Under the pieces are notes generated by a model. That model ran no database searches. It was not told the origin of the DNA and saw only the letters and a program-made list of their open reading frames with translations. This document shows positions 31,376 to 39,864 of a stretch of 64,000 nt of DNA, piece by piece; within the stretch, counting starts at the first letter, position 1; each line of letters starts with the position of its first letter. Made by a program: the position numbers and the translations under genes. This DNA comes from Glycomyces harbinensis (GTDB lineage Bacteria > Actinomycetota > Actinomycetes > Mycobacteriales > Micromonosporaceae): assembly GCF_900101745.1 (NCBI RefSeq), contig NZ_FNAD01000005.1:62001-126000 (forward strand), in the 5' to 3' direction.

Positions 31376-33514
31376 TCACGGGCCCCCGGGAGGGACGGCG
31401 TAGGCCACGGTGCCGAGGTCGTGGAAGTCCCAGCCCTCCGGTGTCAACCGCTCACACTGGTCGATGTCCTCGGCGCAGACGATCGCGTCGACGTCCTCGG
31501 GGTCGGGCGGCTCGAGGCCGGGCACGACCGAGTCGAGGGCGACCAGTTCGGTGCCGTCGGGCAGGAGGATCCACCACGGGTACTCCCAGGAGTCGTTGCC
31601 CTGGACGATGCCGACCGTGTCGGGGTCGGTCGCGGCGACCGCGGCGGCGGCCTGCTCGTACTGCGGGAGCCATTCCTGGCGGCGCACGAAGCGCTCTTCG
31701 AGGTCGGTGAGGCTGAAGACCGAGAACGTTCCGGCGAGGCGCCGCGGGTAGCCGTAGGCGACGGTGAGGAGCCCGGCGAGGGACGCGGCGACGGCGACTG
31801 CGGTGATGAGCGCGCACGCGGCGCGGCGGCGCCTGCGGTCGGCGACCGTGGTGGCGATGCCCTTGACGAGTCCGGCCGCGAGGAGTCCGGCGGCGGGGGC
31901 GCCGAGGACGATCAGGAACACGACGAGGCGGTTGACCCACGGCTGCCACGAGACGGTGCAGACGAACCCGAGAAATGCGACGGCGAGGGCCGCGGCGTAC
32001 CAGCGGCGCAGGCGCGGGCCCTTGGCGGCGAACCAGATCAGGCCCGCGAGGGTGGCGAGGCCGGTCAGCGGGTAGGCGGCGCGGTCCTCGTCGGGGTACC
32101 AGGCGGGGACGGGGAACTCGGTGGTGCCGAAGGTGATCCGGGGGTCGTTGACGTCGACGCCCATGAGGCCCGCGAGGCCGCCGATGGCGGCGGCGACGCC
32201 GTCGGAGAGGAACGGGATCGGCGTGTCGAGGCCGGTCTGGGCGATGCGCAGCGCGTTGACCAGCAGCAGGCGCGGGTCGGCGGTGTGGACGCCGATGGAC
32301 TCGCGCAGGACCGGCGGGCCGAGCGGGTGCCCGAACGCCTCGTGCATGCGCAGCAGGAAGGGCCCCACCAGGATGAGGCCGATCGCGACGATCGCGAGCG
32401 AGGCGGCCACCGTCGCGGCCCGCGAGGCGAGGGCGCGGGAGGCGTCGGGGCGCGAGCAGCGGCCGGGGCTGCGCCCGCACAGGCACGGGCGGCGGCGGTG
32501 CCCGTCGCGCACGAGCCGTCCGACGCCCCAGATGAGCAGGAGCGGGCCGGCCGCGAGCAGGCCGGTGGTCTTGGTGACGGCGATGAGGCCGAGCGCGAGC
32601 CCGAGGTAGAGCGCGTCCGCGTGCGGGGCCGCGGCGCGCAGCAGCGGGCCGGAGCCCGCGCCTTCCCCTGGGCGGGTGAATTCGTCGAGCACGATCGTGG
32701 CGAGGCACGCGACCCATGCGGCGGCGACGAGGTCGACCTGGGTGCTGGAGGCCTGGAGGAGTACCTCGGGGGTGGTCGCGATGACGAAGACGGTCGCCAG
32801 CTGCGCGACGGGACCGCCGCCCAGCTGCGCGGCGATCCGGGACGCGGCCAGGATCGCGCCGACGCCCGCGAGGTACTGGAGCAGGTTGTAGGCGCCGTCG
32901 CCGCCGGAGAGCAGCCGCAGGTGGGTGAGGAGGTATTCGGAGCCGGGGCCGAGGTCGGCCTGGCGGTGGATCTCGGTGGGAAAGACGGCGACCGAGGCGT
33001 TCTGCACCCAGTGCTCGATGCGCGGCAGGTGGTAGGTCTGGGAGTCGAAGTTGTTGGGGGAGGAGCCGATCGCGAGCACCGCGACGGCGATCGCGAGGAT
33101 CGCGATGACGCACGCGAGGCCCCACTGCCACGCGGGGGCGGCCGCGGCGGCGGACTTGGTGCGCCGCCACGTGCGCCGGGTGGCGCCGCGCCGGCTGCGC
33201 AGTTCCTCCCGGATCGCGTCGAGTGACTGCCCGCCCGAGGGTGCGACATCTCGGACACAGCGGACGAGAACGGCCGCAACGATCGCGACAGAAGCCGCAA
33301 TCCAGGCAATGAGGACAGTGGTCGCGGTGAGCGCGGTGAAGGCCGAGGCGGCTTCGACGACCGCGACGGCGAAGGCGCCCAGGACGAGCGCCGCGCGCAG
33401 GACCGCCAGGCGCGCGGGCGCGAGCACCGCCCCGTCGCGGGGGCGGACGGCGTAGGCCAGGGCGGGAAGCAGCACGAGGAGCCACAGGACGAGCAGCACC
33501 GCTCCATTCAACAC
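31376..33514 (-). CDS. GT-C fold membrane glycosyltransferase
   Basis: This 712-residue protein has a dozen or so membrane helices. An extracellular loop has NNFDSQTYHLPRIEHWVQN, with an acidic residue of the kind used by polyprenyl-phosphate-sugar-dependent (GT39/ArnT-like) enzymes. A cysteine-containing C-terminal outer domain follows (DAIVCAEDIDQCE). It likely moves a sugar from a lipid carrier to a surface acceptor. It is divergent, 83 bases away, from a GT2 enzyme that could make such a carrier, so the two may form a pathway. The start is the GTG at 33514. The acceptor is unknown. Confidence 0.75.
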   Translation of the reverse strand: MLNGAVLLVLWLLVLLPALAYAVRPRDGAVLAPARLAVLRAALVLGAFAVAVVEAASAFTALTATTVLIAWIAASVAIVAAVLVRCVRDVAPSGGQSLDAIREELRSRRGATRRTWRRTKSAAAAAPAWQWGLACVIAILAIAVAVLAIGSSPNNFDSQTYHLPRIEHWVQNASVAVFPTEIHRQADLGPGSEYLLTHLRLLSGGDGAYNLLQYLAGVGAILAASRIAAQLGGGPVAQLATVFVIATTPEVLLQASSTQVDLVAAAWVACLATIVLDEFTRPGEGAGSGPLLRAAAPHADALYLGLALGLIAVTKTTGLLAAGPLLLIWGVGRLVRDGHRRRPCLCGRSPGRCSRPDASRALASRAATVAASLAIVAIGLILVGPFLLRMHEAFGHPLGPPVLRESIGVHTADPRLLLVNALRIAQTGLDTPIPFLSDGVAAAIGGLAGLMGVDVNDPRITFGTTEFPVPAWYPDEDRAAYPLTGLATLAGLIWFAAKGPRLRRWYAAALAVAFLGFVCTVSWQPWVNRLVVFLIVLGAPAAGLLAAGLVKGIATTVADRRRRRAACALITAVAVAASLAGLLTVAYGYPRRLAGTFSVFSLTDLEERFVRRQEWLPQYEQAAAAVAATDPDTVGIVQGNDSWEYPWWILLPDGTELVALDSVVPGLEPPDPEDVDAIVCAEDIDQCERLTPEGWDFHDLGTVAYAVPPGGP

Positions 33515-33597
33515 GACCGTCCCGGCCGGTGCCGCTCTGGCGGTAGCGCGTTATGGTTGTGCAATCGTGTTCGGACGCGCGGGGATGGAGCAGCGAG

Positions 33598-34293
33598 ATG
33601 CTGTTGTCGATACTCGTTCCGGTATTCAATGAGGAACGCCTCGCCGCCGGAACCCTCAAGGAACTGCTCGCGGTGGACTTCCCCTGCGAGACGGAGGTCG
33701 TCGCCGTCGACGACGGCTCCCGGGACCGCTCCTGGGAAGTTCTCCAATCCTTTGAGGACAATGAGCGGGTGCGGCTGATCCGCCACGACCGCAACAAGGG
33801 CAAGGGCGCGGCGATCCGCACCGCGGCGAAGGCCGCCCACGGCGACTACGTCGTGGTCTTCGACGCCGACGGCGAGTACGACGCCGCCGACCTGCCCCGC
33901 CTGCTCCTGCCGGTCCTGGAGGGCAAGGCCGAGGTGGTCTACGGGTCGCGCTCGTTCGGCTCGCACTCGGCGTACTCGTTCTGGTACGTCATGGGCAACA
34001 AGGGCATCACCCTCGCGGCGAACATCCTGTTCAACTCGTACATCTCCGACCTGGAGACCTGCTACAAGCTGCTGCCGCGCCAGATGTACCTCGACATGAA
34101 CATCCGCTCGGGCGGCTTCGGCATGGAGGCCGAGCTGACGGCGAAGCTCCTCAAGAAGGGCGTCAGGCCCTACGAGGTGCCGATCTCCTACACCGCGCGC
34201 AGCCGCGAAGAGGGCAAGAAGATCACCTGGACCGACGGCGTCCAGGCCCTGTGGCTCCTCGGCCGCGAGCGCATGCGCCGCTCCAAGCGCTGA
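33598..34293 (+). CDS. GT2 family glycosyltransferase, polyprenyl-phosphate sugar synthase-like
   Basis: The 231-residue soluble enzyme has the GT2 fold: LSILVPVFNEERL, VVAVDDGSRDRS and the metal-binding DADGEYD. The C-terminal stretch (YTARSREEGKKITWTDG) is typical of dolichol/polyprenyl-phosphate hexose synthases, which load sugars from nucleotide donors onto the lipid carrier. It lacks C-terminal membrane helices. I chose the ATG at 33598 because GGAG is 8 bases upstream and the fold starts there. Its divergent GT-C neighbour could use the product. Confidence 0.88.
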   Translation: MLLSILVPVFNEERLAAGTLKELLAVDFPCETEVVAVDDGSRDRSWEVLQSFEDNERVRLIRHDRNKGKGAAIRTAAKAAHGDYVVVFDADGEYDAADLPRLLLPVLEGKAEVVYGSRSFGSHSAYSFWYVMGNKGITLAANILFNSYISDLETCYKLLPRQMYLDMNIRSGGFGMEAELTAKLLKKGVRPYEVPISYTARSREEGKKITWTDGVQALWLLGRERMRRSKR

Positions 34294-34342
34294 CCGACAC
34301 TCCTTCCCCGGCTTCCGCGCGCCTGGCCGTACCGCAACGCGA

Positions 34343-34387
34343 CCGGTCGACCGACAGATGTCGCTACCGTCGCCCCGTTCGTAGCCT
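34343..34387 (+). promoter_or_regulatory. Promoter with the shared LAL-type operator-like motif
   Basis: CCGGTCGACCGACAGATG (34343-34360) begins exactly 39 bases before TAGCCT (34382-34387). The whole stretch lines up with the MFS promoter at 22271-22315: the same motif, the same spacing, and similar sequence before the -10 (TCGCCC then TTCGTAGC). Here a leader with a Shine-Dalgarno sequence follows. Confidence 0.6.
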
Positions 34388-34438
34388 CGGCGAGGACAGG
34401 CCGCCGGAGCCCCGGCGGCCCCTCACCGAGGAGGCGCC

Positions 34439-35620
34439 ATGAACGACCAAGTGCGGCAATGGATCGGGGCCAACGCCCATCCCCTGCACGACCTCAGCGC
34501 CCTGCCCGGCATCGTCGGCGACGCCGCGATCGTCGGCATCGGCGAGACCACCCGCGCGGCGCACGAGATCGACCGCCACCGGCTGCGCGTCTTCCAGGTC
34601 CTGGTCGAGGAGCTCGGATTCCGGGCCCTCGCCGTCCACGACGGCGAGATCATCGGCGAGCGCATGGACGACTACGTGCGCGGCTCCGGCGAGGACCCCG
34701 AGACGATCCTCGGCGCGGCCTGGCCGCCGTGGCGCACCCGCGAGACCGTCGAGGGCCTCGATTGGATCCGCTCCTACAACCGCGAGCACCCCGCGGACCC
34801 GGTGCGCGTCTTCGGGATCGACCCGGCCGGTGCCCAGGCGTTCCACTACGACGCCGTCACCGACTACGTCCGCCGCACCGCGCCCGAGCGCCTCGACGCG
34901 CTCAAGGCGCACCTCGCTCCCCCGCGCAGCGCGCACCGGATCGACGAGCACGTGCAGCGCTTCCGCGGCATCCACCCCGGCCGGCCCTTCGCCGACTCCG
35001 CCCGCGACGCCTACGACCTCGTCGCGTCCCTGCCCGAGGACGCCGAGCGCGAGCACATCCTGCGCTATGCCCGGATCCTGGTCGACCACCACGCGAACTC
35101 GATCGCCGCGGGACTGGACTTCGGCGCCTACATGGCGGACGCCGCCGCCGCGATCCTGCGGTTCCACCGCGCCACCGGCGCCAAGACCGTGCTCTGGGAC
35201 GGCGTCGCGATCACCGCGAACGCCCGACGGGCGAGGGTCGCGATCAACCCCGGCAAGGCGTTCGCGAGCGTCGGCGGGCACCTGCGCGAGGCGCTCGGCG
35301 CCGGATACCTCTCGATGATGATCGGGTTCGGGGAGGGGGAGATCCACGAGGGCGTCCGGGTCCCCGCCCCGCCCGCCGACTACGTCGAGGCCCGGCTCGC
35401 GCGCGACGAGGCCTACTACCTCGACCTGCGTTCGGCGGCACCGGAAGCGGTGGCGCGGTGGCTGCACGGCTCCCGCAAGGTCAGGGTGATCCCCGGCGTC
35501 TACGATCCGGCCGAGGACGAGAAGCACCACGTGGTCGCCGACGACTTCGCCGCCTGGTTCGACGCGGTCGCCTACCTGCCGCGCATCGGCCCGACGACGC
35601 TGCTCGAGCCCGCCGCATAG
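34439..35620 (+). CDS. Erythromycin esterase-like protein, probably without the catalytic histidines
   Basis: The 393-residue protein follows the fold of the erythromycin-esterase/succinoglycan-biosynthesis family over its length. The family hallmark GE-(S/A)-THG-x-x-E is degenerate: it reads GETTRAAHE, so the first catalytic histidine is replaced by arginine. The second hallmark, normally WAHNxH, reads WDGVAITAN, without histidine. It is therefore unlikely to open macrolide rings as EreA/B do. It may bind a ligand or have other chemistry. The ATG follows GAGGAGG. The promoter shares the operator-like site of the LAL-linked reductase and exporter, hinting at a common response. Confidence 0.75.
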   Translation: MNDQVRQWIGANAHPLHDLSALPGIVGDAAIVGIGETTRAAHEIDRHRLRVFQVLVEELGFRALAVHDGEIIGERMDDYVRGSGEDPETILGAAWPPWRTRETVEGLDWIRSYNREHPADPVRVFGIDPAGAQAFHYDAVTDYVRRTAPERLDALKAHLAPPRSAHRIDEHVQRFRGIHPGRPFADSARDAYDLVASLPEDAEREHILRYARILVDHHANSIAAGLDFGAYMADAAAAILRFHRATGAKTVLWDGVAITANARRARVAINPGKAFASVGGHLREALGAGYLSMMIGFGEGEIHEGVRVPAPPADYVEARLARDEAYYLDLRSAAPEAVARWLHGSRKVRVIPGVYDPAEDEKHHVVADDFAAWFDAVAYLPRIGPTTLLEPAA

Positions 35621-35689
35621 CCGGGCGGGACGCCCCTCAGGGCCGCCCGGTCGGGCCTTGAACGCCTGCGCGCGTTCAGGATTCGAGGA

Positions 35690-35812
35690 TCAACACGTCC
35701 AGGCGGCGGGGAAGCCGACTTCGCAGCCGAGGCGTTCGAGGAATCGGACGACCGCTCTGGGCGTCTCGGGGTAGAGGGCGTCGCAGGTGATGAGCAGTCC
35801 TACGCGCGGCAC
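35690..35812 (-). pseudogene. Remnant of a lutA-like gene (N-terminal fragment)
   Basis: On the minus strand a 40-codon frame starts at a GTG preceded by GAGG and ends in TGA. It reads VGLLITCDALYPETPRAV, then RFLERLGCEVGFPAAWTC. This matches the start of LutA/YkgE and glycolate-oxidase iron-sulfur subunits (xTCxxDxLFPExGxAxVRLLExLGxEVxFPxxQTCCGQ). It stops precisely at the first cysteine of the CCG motif, and no more of the gene follows. LutA helps oxidise L-lactate. The adjacent fucose operon is predicted to make L-lactate, so the loss of a neighbouring lactate gene is a natural reading. Confidence 0.65.
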
Positions 35813-36168
35813 GGTGCGGTCACCTCGGTTCCGGCGGTCGGACGGTGGTCCGGGCGGAGGCCCGGGGTGCGGCGCTTGCCGCGTCCCGGAACGGCCCCTC
35901 GGACCGGTCCCGGGAGTTCGGGGCCGGGAATTCGGGGCCGGGCTGCGGTCCGGGTCGCGCTTCGGACCGAATCCGCTCGGCGCGGCGATGCCGACACGGT
36001 CCCGGGTGTCCGGGGCGAGGGGCGGTTCCGACCGCGTTTCGGAACGCCGCCGCTCAGAGCGGCCGGTCCGGTCCCGGACGCCCGGGACCGGAATGCGGTC
36101 CGGGTCGCCGATGCCCCTTGCGGCACTAATGGTTCAGTTCGCGGCGCAGGGTCCGATGCATTCAGTCG
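35813..36168. other. Low-complexity GC-rich intergenic stretch
   Basis: About 355 bases of GGTCCGGG/TTCGGGGCC-type motifs with short internal repeats (for example TTCGGGGCCGGG twice near 35916-35942). Frames are open on both strands but resemble no protein family. I see no gene. Confidence 0.5.
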
Positions 36169-36933
36169 TCATCGTACGGCCTTGGCGCGCTTGGGTTTCG
36201 CCGCGGTCTCGCCGTTCACCGCGCTGAAGGCGGCGGCGTGCCGGGTCCGGGAGCGTTCGAGGTGGCGGCGCATCGCCTCCTCGGCGGCGCGCGGTTGCCG
36301 GACGACAATGGCCTCCGCGACCGCCAGATGCTCGGCTTCGGTCTCCTCGATCGACTCGGGCTTGATGTAGGCGCGGTGGAGGTGCAGGTGGGCGTCGAGG
36401 CGGCGGATCGCCTTCTCGATCTGGACGCTGCCGCTCAAGGCGGCGACCTCGTTGTGGAAGCGCCGGTCGGCCTCGGTGAACAGCAGCTTGTCGGCGTCCG
36501 GCGGCGGCGTGAGGGCCGCGGCCAGCAGGTCGTCGGTCTCGAGCGGCCCGGCCGCACCGGTGCCGCTCGCCGGCGTGCTTCGGGCGCCGGCCCTGCCTCG
36601 GACATCTCCGCCGGTCGCGCGCTCGGCGGCGCGGCGGGCTGCCAAAGGTTCGAGCATCATCCGGAGATCGAAGAGGTCGGCGAACTCGGCGGTCGACAGC
36701 AGCGGCGCGACGGTGTAGCCGCTCAGCGGACGGCGGGCCAGCAGCCCCTCGGACTCCAAGCGCGCCAATGCCTCCCTGATCGGCGTCTGCGAGAACGCGA
36801 GCTGTTTGGCCAGGCCGTCGATGCTCAGCTTCGCTCCGGGGGCGAGCTCGGAACGCATGATGCGGGACTTCAGATCGGTGTAGGCGTCGTCCGCGAGGGT
36901 GCGCTTTTCGGGACCGGTCGAAGTCACTGACAT
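36169..36933 (-). CDS. GntR family regulator, FCD subfamily
   Basis: This 254-residue regulator has an N-terminal winged helix (AYTDLKSRIMRSELAPGAKLS, then LAFSQTPIREALARLESEGLL) and an FCD effector domain. The metal-binding residues of FCD are visible (DRRFHN, AEHLAVAEAI, MRRHLERS). The FCD domain has an unusual Gly/Ala/Ser-rich insert (about residues 105-135). It is divergent from the fucose-degradation operon and most likely represses it. The perfect palindrome ATCCTATAGGAT just upstream of its start is the probable operator. I start at the ATG at 36933, with AGGA upstream. Confidence 0.9.
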   Translation of the reverse strand: MSVTSTGPEKRTLADDAYTDLKSRIMRSELAPGAKLSIDGLAKQLAFSQTPIREALARLESEGLLARRPLSGYTVAPLLSTAEFADLFDLRMMLEPLAARRAAERATGGDVRGRAGARSTPASGTGAAGPLETDDLLAAALTPPPDADKLLFTEADRRFHNEVAALSGSVQIEKAIRRLDAHLHLHRAYIKPESIEETEAEHLAVAEAIVVRQPRAAEEAMRRHLERSRTRHAAAFSAVNGETAAKPKRAKAVR

Positions 36934-36940
36934 GCGGAAG

Positions 36941-36952
36941 ATCCTATAGGAT
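36941..36952. promoter_or_regulatory. Palindromic operator of the GntR regulator
   Basis: ATCCTATAGGAT is a perfect 12-bp palindrome, 7 bases upstream of the GntR start and in a low-GC spot that also contains -10-like TATAGG/TAGGAT on either strand. It is the best operator candidate between the regulator and the fucose operon. Confidence 0.6.
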
Positions 36953-37202
36953 AGTGTCGCGACAGCCCGGCAGTACGCCGAGAGAACGTTGAATCGCCCC
37001 ATATGTTCGCATTGGAGTTTGCCGTGGACGCCACGCGACCAGGCCCGGATCAGCGACCGCGAGACGGTCTGTCTCGGGCATCGCGGACTCGTCCGCGTCG
37101 ACCCGGTGCGTCGACGCGTCGAGGGCCGCAAACGGGCACTGCGCCGGCCGCACCGCTCGGCGGACGCCCCCGGCCGGCCGCCGCACCTTCCGGAGGCGCG
37201 CG

Positions 37203-38192
37203 ATGAGCGACGCCACCGCACCGCTCTCCTTCCGCCGGCTCGGAAGCACCGAGGTCTCGGTGACCGCGGTCGGGCTCGGGTGCGCGCCGCTCGCCGGGCT
37301 CTACACGCCCGTCGACCCCGCCGCCGCCACCGCCACGGTCGACGCGGCCTGGGCCGGCGGCATCCGGCATTTCGACACCGCGCCCCAGTACGGCGCCGGG
37401 CTCTCAGAGACGCGCCTCGGCGACGCGCTCGCCGGCCGCGACCGGGCCGCGTTCGCCCTGTCCACCAAGGTGGGCCGCGTGCTGGTCGACCACGAGGGCC
37501 CGTGGGAGATCTGGGGGGAGCCCACCGGCAAGGCCGCGGTCTTCGACTTCTCCTACCGGGCCGCGTTCGCCTCCCACCTCGAGAGCCTCGAACGCCTCGG
37601 CGTCGACCAGATCGACATCGGCCTCATCCACGACGCCGACGACCACGCGGACGAGGCCCTCGCCGGGACCTACCGCGCCCTCACCGAACTCAAGGCCGCC
37701 GGGCGCATCGGCGCCATCGGCATCGGCATGAACTCGACCGAGGCCGCCGCCGGCCTCATCTCCCGCGCCGACTTCGACACCGCCCTCATCGCCGGGCGCT
37801 ACACCCTCCTCGACCAGTCCGCCCTCGCGAAGCTCTACCCCCTCTGCCTCTCGCGCGGCGTCTCGGTGATCGCCGCGGGCGTCTTCAACTCCGGCATCCT
37901 CGCCGACCCACGGCCGGGGGCGACGTTCAACTATGCCGCCGCGGACCGACGACTTCTGGAGCGGGCGCAGGCGATCGACACCGTCTGCGACCGATACGAC
38001 ACGCCGCTGCGCGCCGCCGCGCTCCAGTTCACCGCCGCCCATCCCGCCGTCGCGTCGATCCTCGTCGGCGCGCGCACCCCCGAAGAGGTCGACGACGCCC
38101 TCGCGATGTACGCCCACCCGATCCCCGGCGCGCTGTGGCACGACCTCAAGCGGGCCGGGCTCCTGGCCGAGGAGGCACCCGTACCCGCATGA
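37203..38192 (+). CDS. Aldo/keto reductase, probable L-fucose dehydrogenase
   Basis: The 329-residue enzyme has the aldo/keto reductase barrel and catalytic tetrad: Asp and Tyr in HFDTAPQYGAG, Lys in STKVGRV and His in LIHDADDH. Its similarity is to D-threo-aldose/L-fucose dehydrogenases, which oxidise L-fucose to L-fuconolactone with NAD(P). It is the first gene of a five-gene operon that supplies all the remaining steps. GGAGG precedes the ATG, and the stop overlaps the next start (ATGA). Confidence 0.88.
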   Translation: MSDATAPLSFRRLGSTEVSVTAVGLGCAPLAGLYTPVDPAAATATVDAAWAGGIRHFDTAPQYGAGLSETRLGDALAGRDRAAFALSTKVGRVLVDHEGPWEIWGEPTGKAAVFDFSYRAAFASHLESLERLGVDQIDIGLIHDADDHADEALAGTYRALTELKAAGRIGAIGIGMNSTEAAAGLISRADFDTALIAGRYTLLDQSALAKLYPLCLSRGVSVIAAGVFNSGILADPRPGATFNYAAADRRLLERAQAIDTVCDRYDTPLRAAALQFTAAHPAVASILVGARTPEEVDDALAMYAHPIPGALWHDLKRAGLLAEEAPVPA

Positions 38193-39040
38193 GCACCGCT
38201 CCCGTCATCGACGCGCACCACCACGTGTGGACCGCCGACTATCCCTGGCTCGCAAGCAAGCCCGAGTTCGCGCCGATCCGGCGCGACTACGGCGTCGCCG
38301 ACCTCCGCGCCAACCTCAAGGACGCCGGGGTCGACCGCACCGTCCTGGTCGAGGCCGGCTGGGGACACCCCTCCGAGACCGTCGAGTTCCTGCACCTGGC
38401 CGGGGCCGTCGACGAGATCGCCGGGGTCGTCGGCCATGTCGACCTCCTCGAACCGGGCCTGGCGAACACCCTGGCCCGCTACGCGAACCACCCCCGGGCC
38501 CGCTTCCTCGTGGGCCTGCGCGACCAGATCCAGGACCGCCCCGACCCCGACTTCCTCGCCCGGCCCGAGGTCATCGCCGCCCTGACCGCGGTCGCGGACG
38601 CCGTGCCGACGTTCGACCTCGTCGTGCGCGTCGACCAGCTCCCCGCCGCCGCCACCGCGGCCGCCGCCGTCCCCGGCCTCACCTTCGTGCTCGACCACCT
38701 CGGCAAGCCCGAGGTGCGCGACGGCGCCGAAGGCCTGCGCCGCTGGTGGGAGGCCGTCGCCCCGCTCGCCAAGCAGCCCAACGTGACCGCGAAGCTCTCC
38801 GGGCTCGTCACCGAAGCCGACTGGCGGCGGTGGACCCCGAACGACCTGCGCCCGTTCGTGCAGGCCGCCCTCGAACTGTTCGGACCCGACCGCCTCATGT
38901 TCGGATCCGACTGGCCCGTCTGCGAACTGGCCGCCACCTACACGCGCGTCAAAGACGCCCTCACCGAGATCCTCGGCGGCACCGACCCCGACGTCTTCGG
39001 CGGCACCGCCGCCCGGACCTACCAGCTAGGAGAGCAATGA
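38189..39040 (+). CDS. Amidohydrolase-2 family L-fuconolactonase
   Basis: This 283-residue enzyme of the amidohydrolase superfamily opens L-fuconolactone to L-fuconate. It has the metal site HHH in [14 protein letters not shown] in the middle and the conserved FGSDWPV near the end. The ATG overlaps the previous stop by four bases (ATGA), and its own stop overlaps the next start in the same way, which shows tight coupling. Confidence 0.9.
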   Translation: MSTAPVIDAHHHVWTADYPWLASKPEFAPIRRDYGVADLRANLKDAGVDRTVLVEAGWGHPSETVEFLHLAGAVDEIAGVVGHVDLLEPGLANTLARYANHPRARFLVGLRDQIQDRPDPDFLARPEVIAALTAVADAVPTFDLVVRVDQLPAAATAAAAVPGLTFVLDHLGKPEVRDGAEGLRRWWEAVAPLAKQPNVTAKLSGLVTEADWRRWTPNDLRPFVQAALELFGPDRLMFGSDWPVCELAATYTRVKDALTEILGGTDPDVFGGTAARTYQLGEQ

Positions 39041-39864
39041 AGTACCTGCGCATCGGCCAGCCCGGATACGAGACCCCTGTCGCGCTCCACGAAGGCAGGT
39101 ACTACGACCTCTCCGGGCCCATCGGCGACATCGACGGAACGTTCCTCCAACGCGGCATCGCCACCACGGCGGGGTTCCCCGAGATCGACATCAGCGGGCA
39201 GCGCATCGCCCCGCCGATCAGCCGCCCGAACGCGATCGTGTGCATCGGCATGAACTACGCCGCCCACTGCGCCGAGTCCGGCGTCGAGCCGCCCGCCGAG
39301 CCGGTCGTGTTCTACAAGCACCCCAACACGATCGTCGGCCCCGAGGACGATGTGGAGATCCCCCGCCGCTCGACCCGGACCGACTGGGAGGTCGAGCTCG
39401 GCGTCGTGTTCAACAAGCGCGTGTCCTATCTGGAGTCGGAGGCGGAGGCCCTCGACTGCATCGCCGGGTTCGTGGTCGCCAACGACCTGTCCGAGCGCGA
39501 GTTCCAGATCGAGCGCTCCGGCGGCCAGTTCTCCAAGGGCAAGGCCTGCCCGACGTTCACCCCGCTCGGACCGTGGCTGGTCACCCCCGACGAGATCGCC
39601 GACGTGCAGGGACTCCGCATGTGGTCCAAGGTGAACGGCGAAGGCCGCCAGGACTCCAGCTCGAAGGACATGATCTTCGGCGTCGCGCACCTCATCTGGC
39701 ACATGTCCCAGTTCATGGCCTTCGACGCGGGCGACCTGCTGCTCACCGGCACCCCCGAGGGCGTCGCGCTCTCCGGCCGCTTCCCGTACCTCAAGGCCGG
39801 AGACGTCGTCGAAGTCGGCATCGACGGCCTCGGCTCCACCGCGAACCCCACGGTGCAGGCTTGA
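39037..39864 (+). CDS. Fumarylacetoacetate hydrolase family, probable 2,4-diketo-3-deoxy-L-fuconate hydrolase
   Basis: The 275-residue protein has the FAH fold with metal ligands in DWEVELGVV (two Glu) and VANDLSER (Asp), plus [10 protein letters not shown] and LLTGTPEGV. In the non-phosphorylative fucose route such an enzyme splits 2,4-diketo-3-deoxy-L-fuconate into pyruvate and L-lactate. The order in the operon, between the lactonase and the dehydratase, fits. ATGA overlap with the gene before, TTGA overlap with the gene after. Confidence 0.88.
   Translation: MKYLRIGQPGYETPVALHEGRYYDLSGPIGDIDGTFLQRGIATTAGFPEIDISGQRIAPPISRPNAIVCIGMNYAAHCAESGVEPPAEPVVFYKHPNTIVGPEDDVEIPRRSTRTDWEVELGVVFNKRVSYLESEAEALDCIAGFVVANDLSEREFQIERSGGQFSKGKACPTFTPLGPWLVTPDEIADVQGLRMWSKVNGEGRQDSSSKDMIFGVAHLIWHMSQFMAFDAGDLLLTGTPEGVALSGRFPYLKAGDVVEVGIDGLGSTANPTVQA

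Noticed and set aside
34439..35620. Functional macrolide-resistance esterase
   Set aside because: Both histidine motifs needed for catalysis are altered, so a resistance call would be unsafe.
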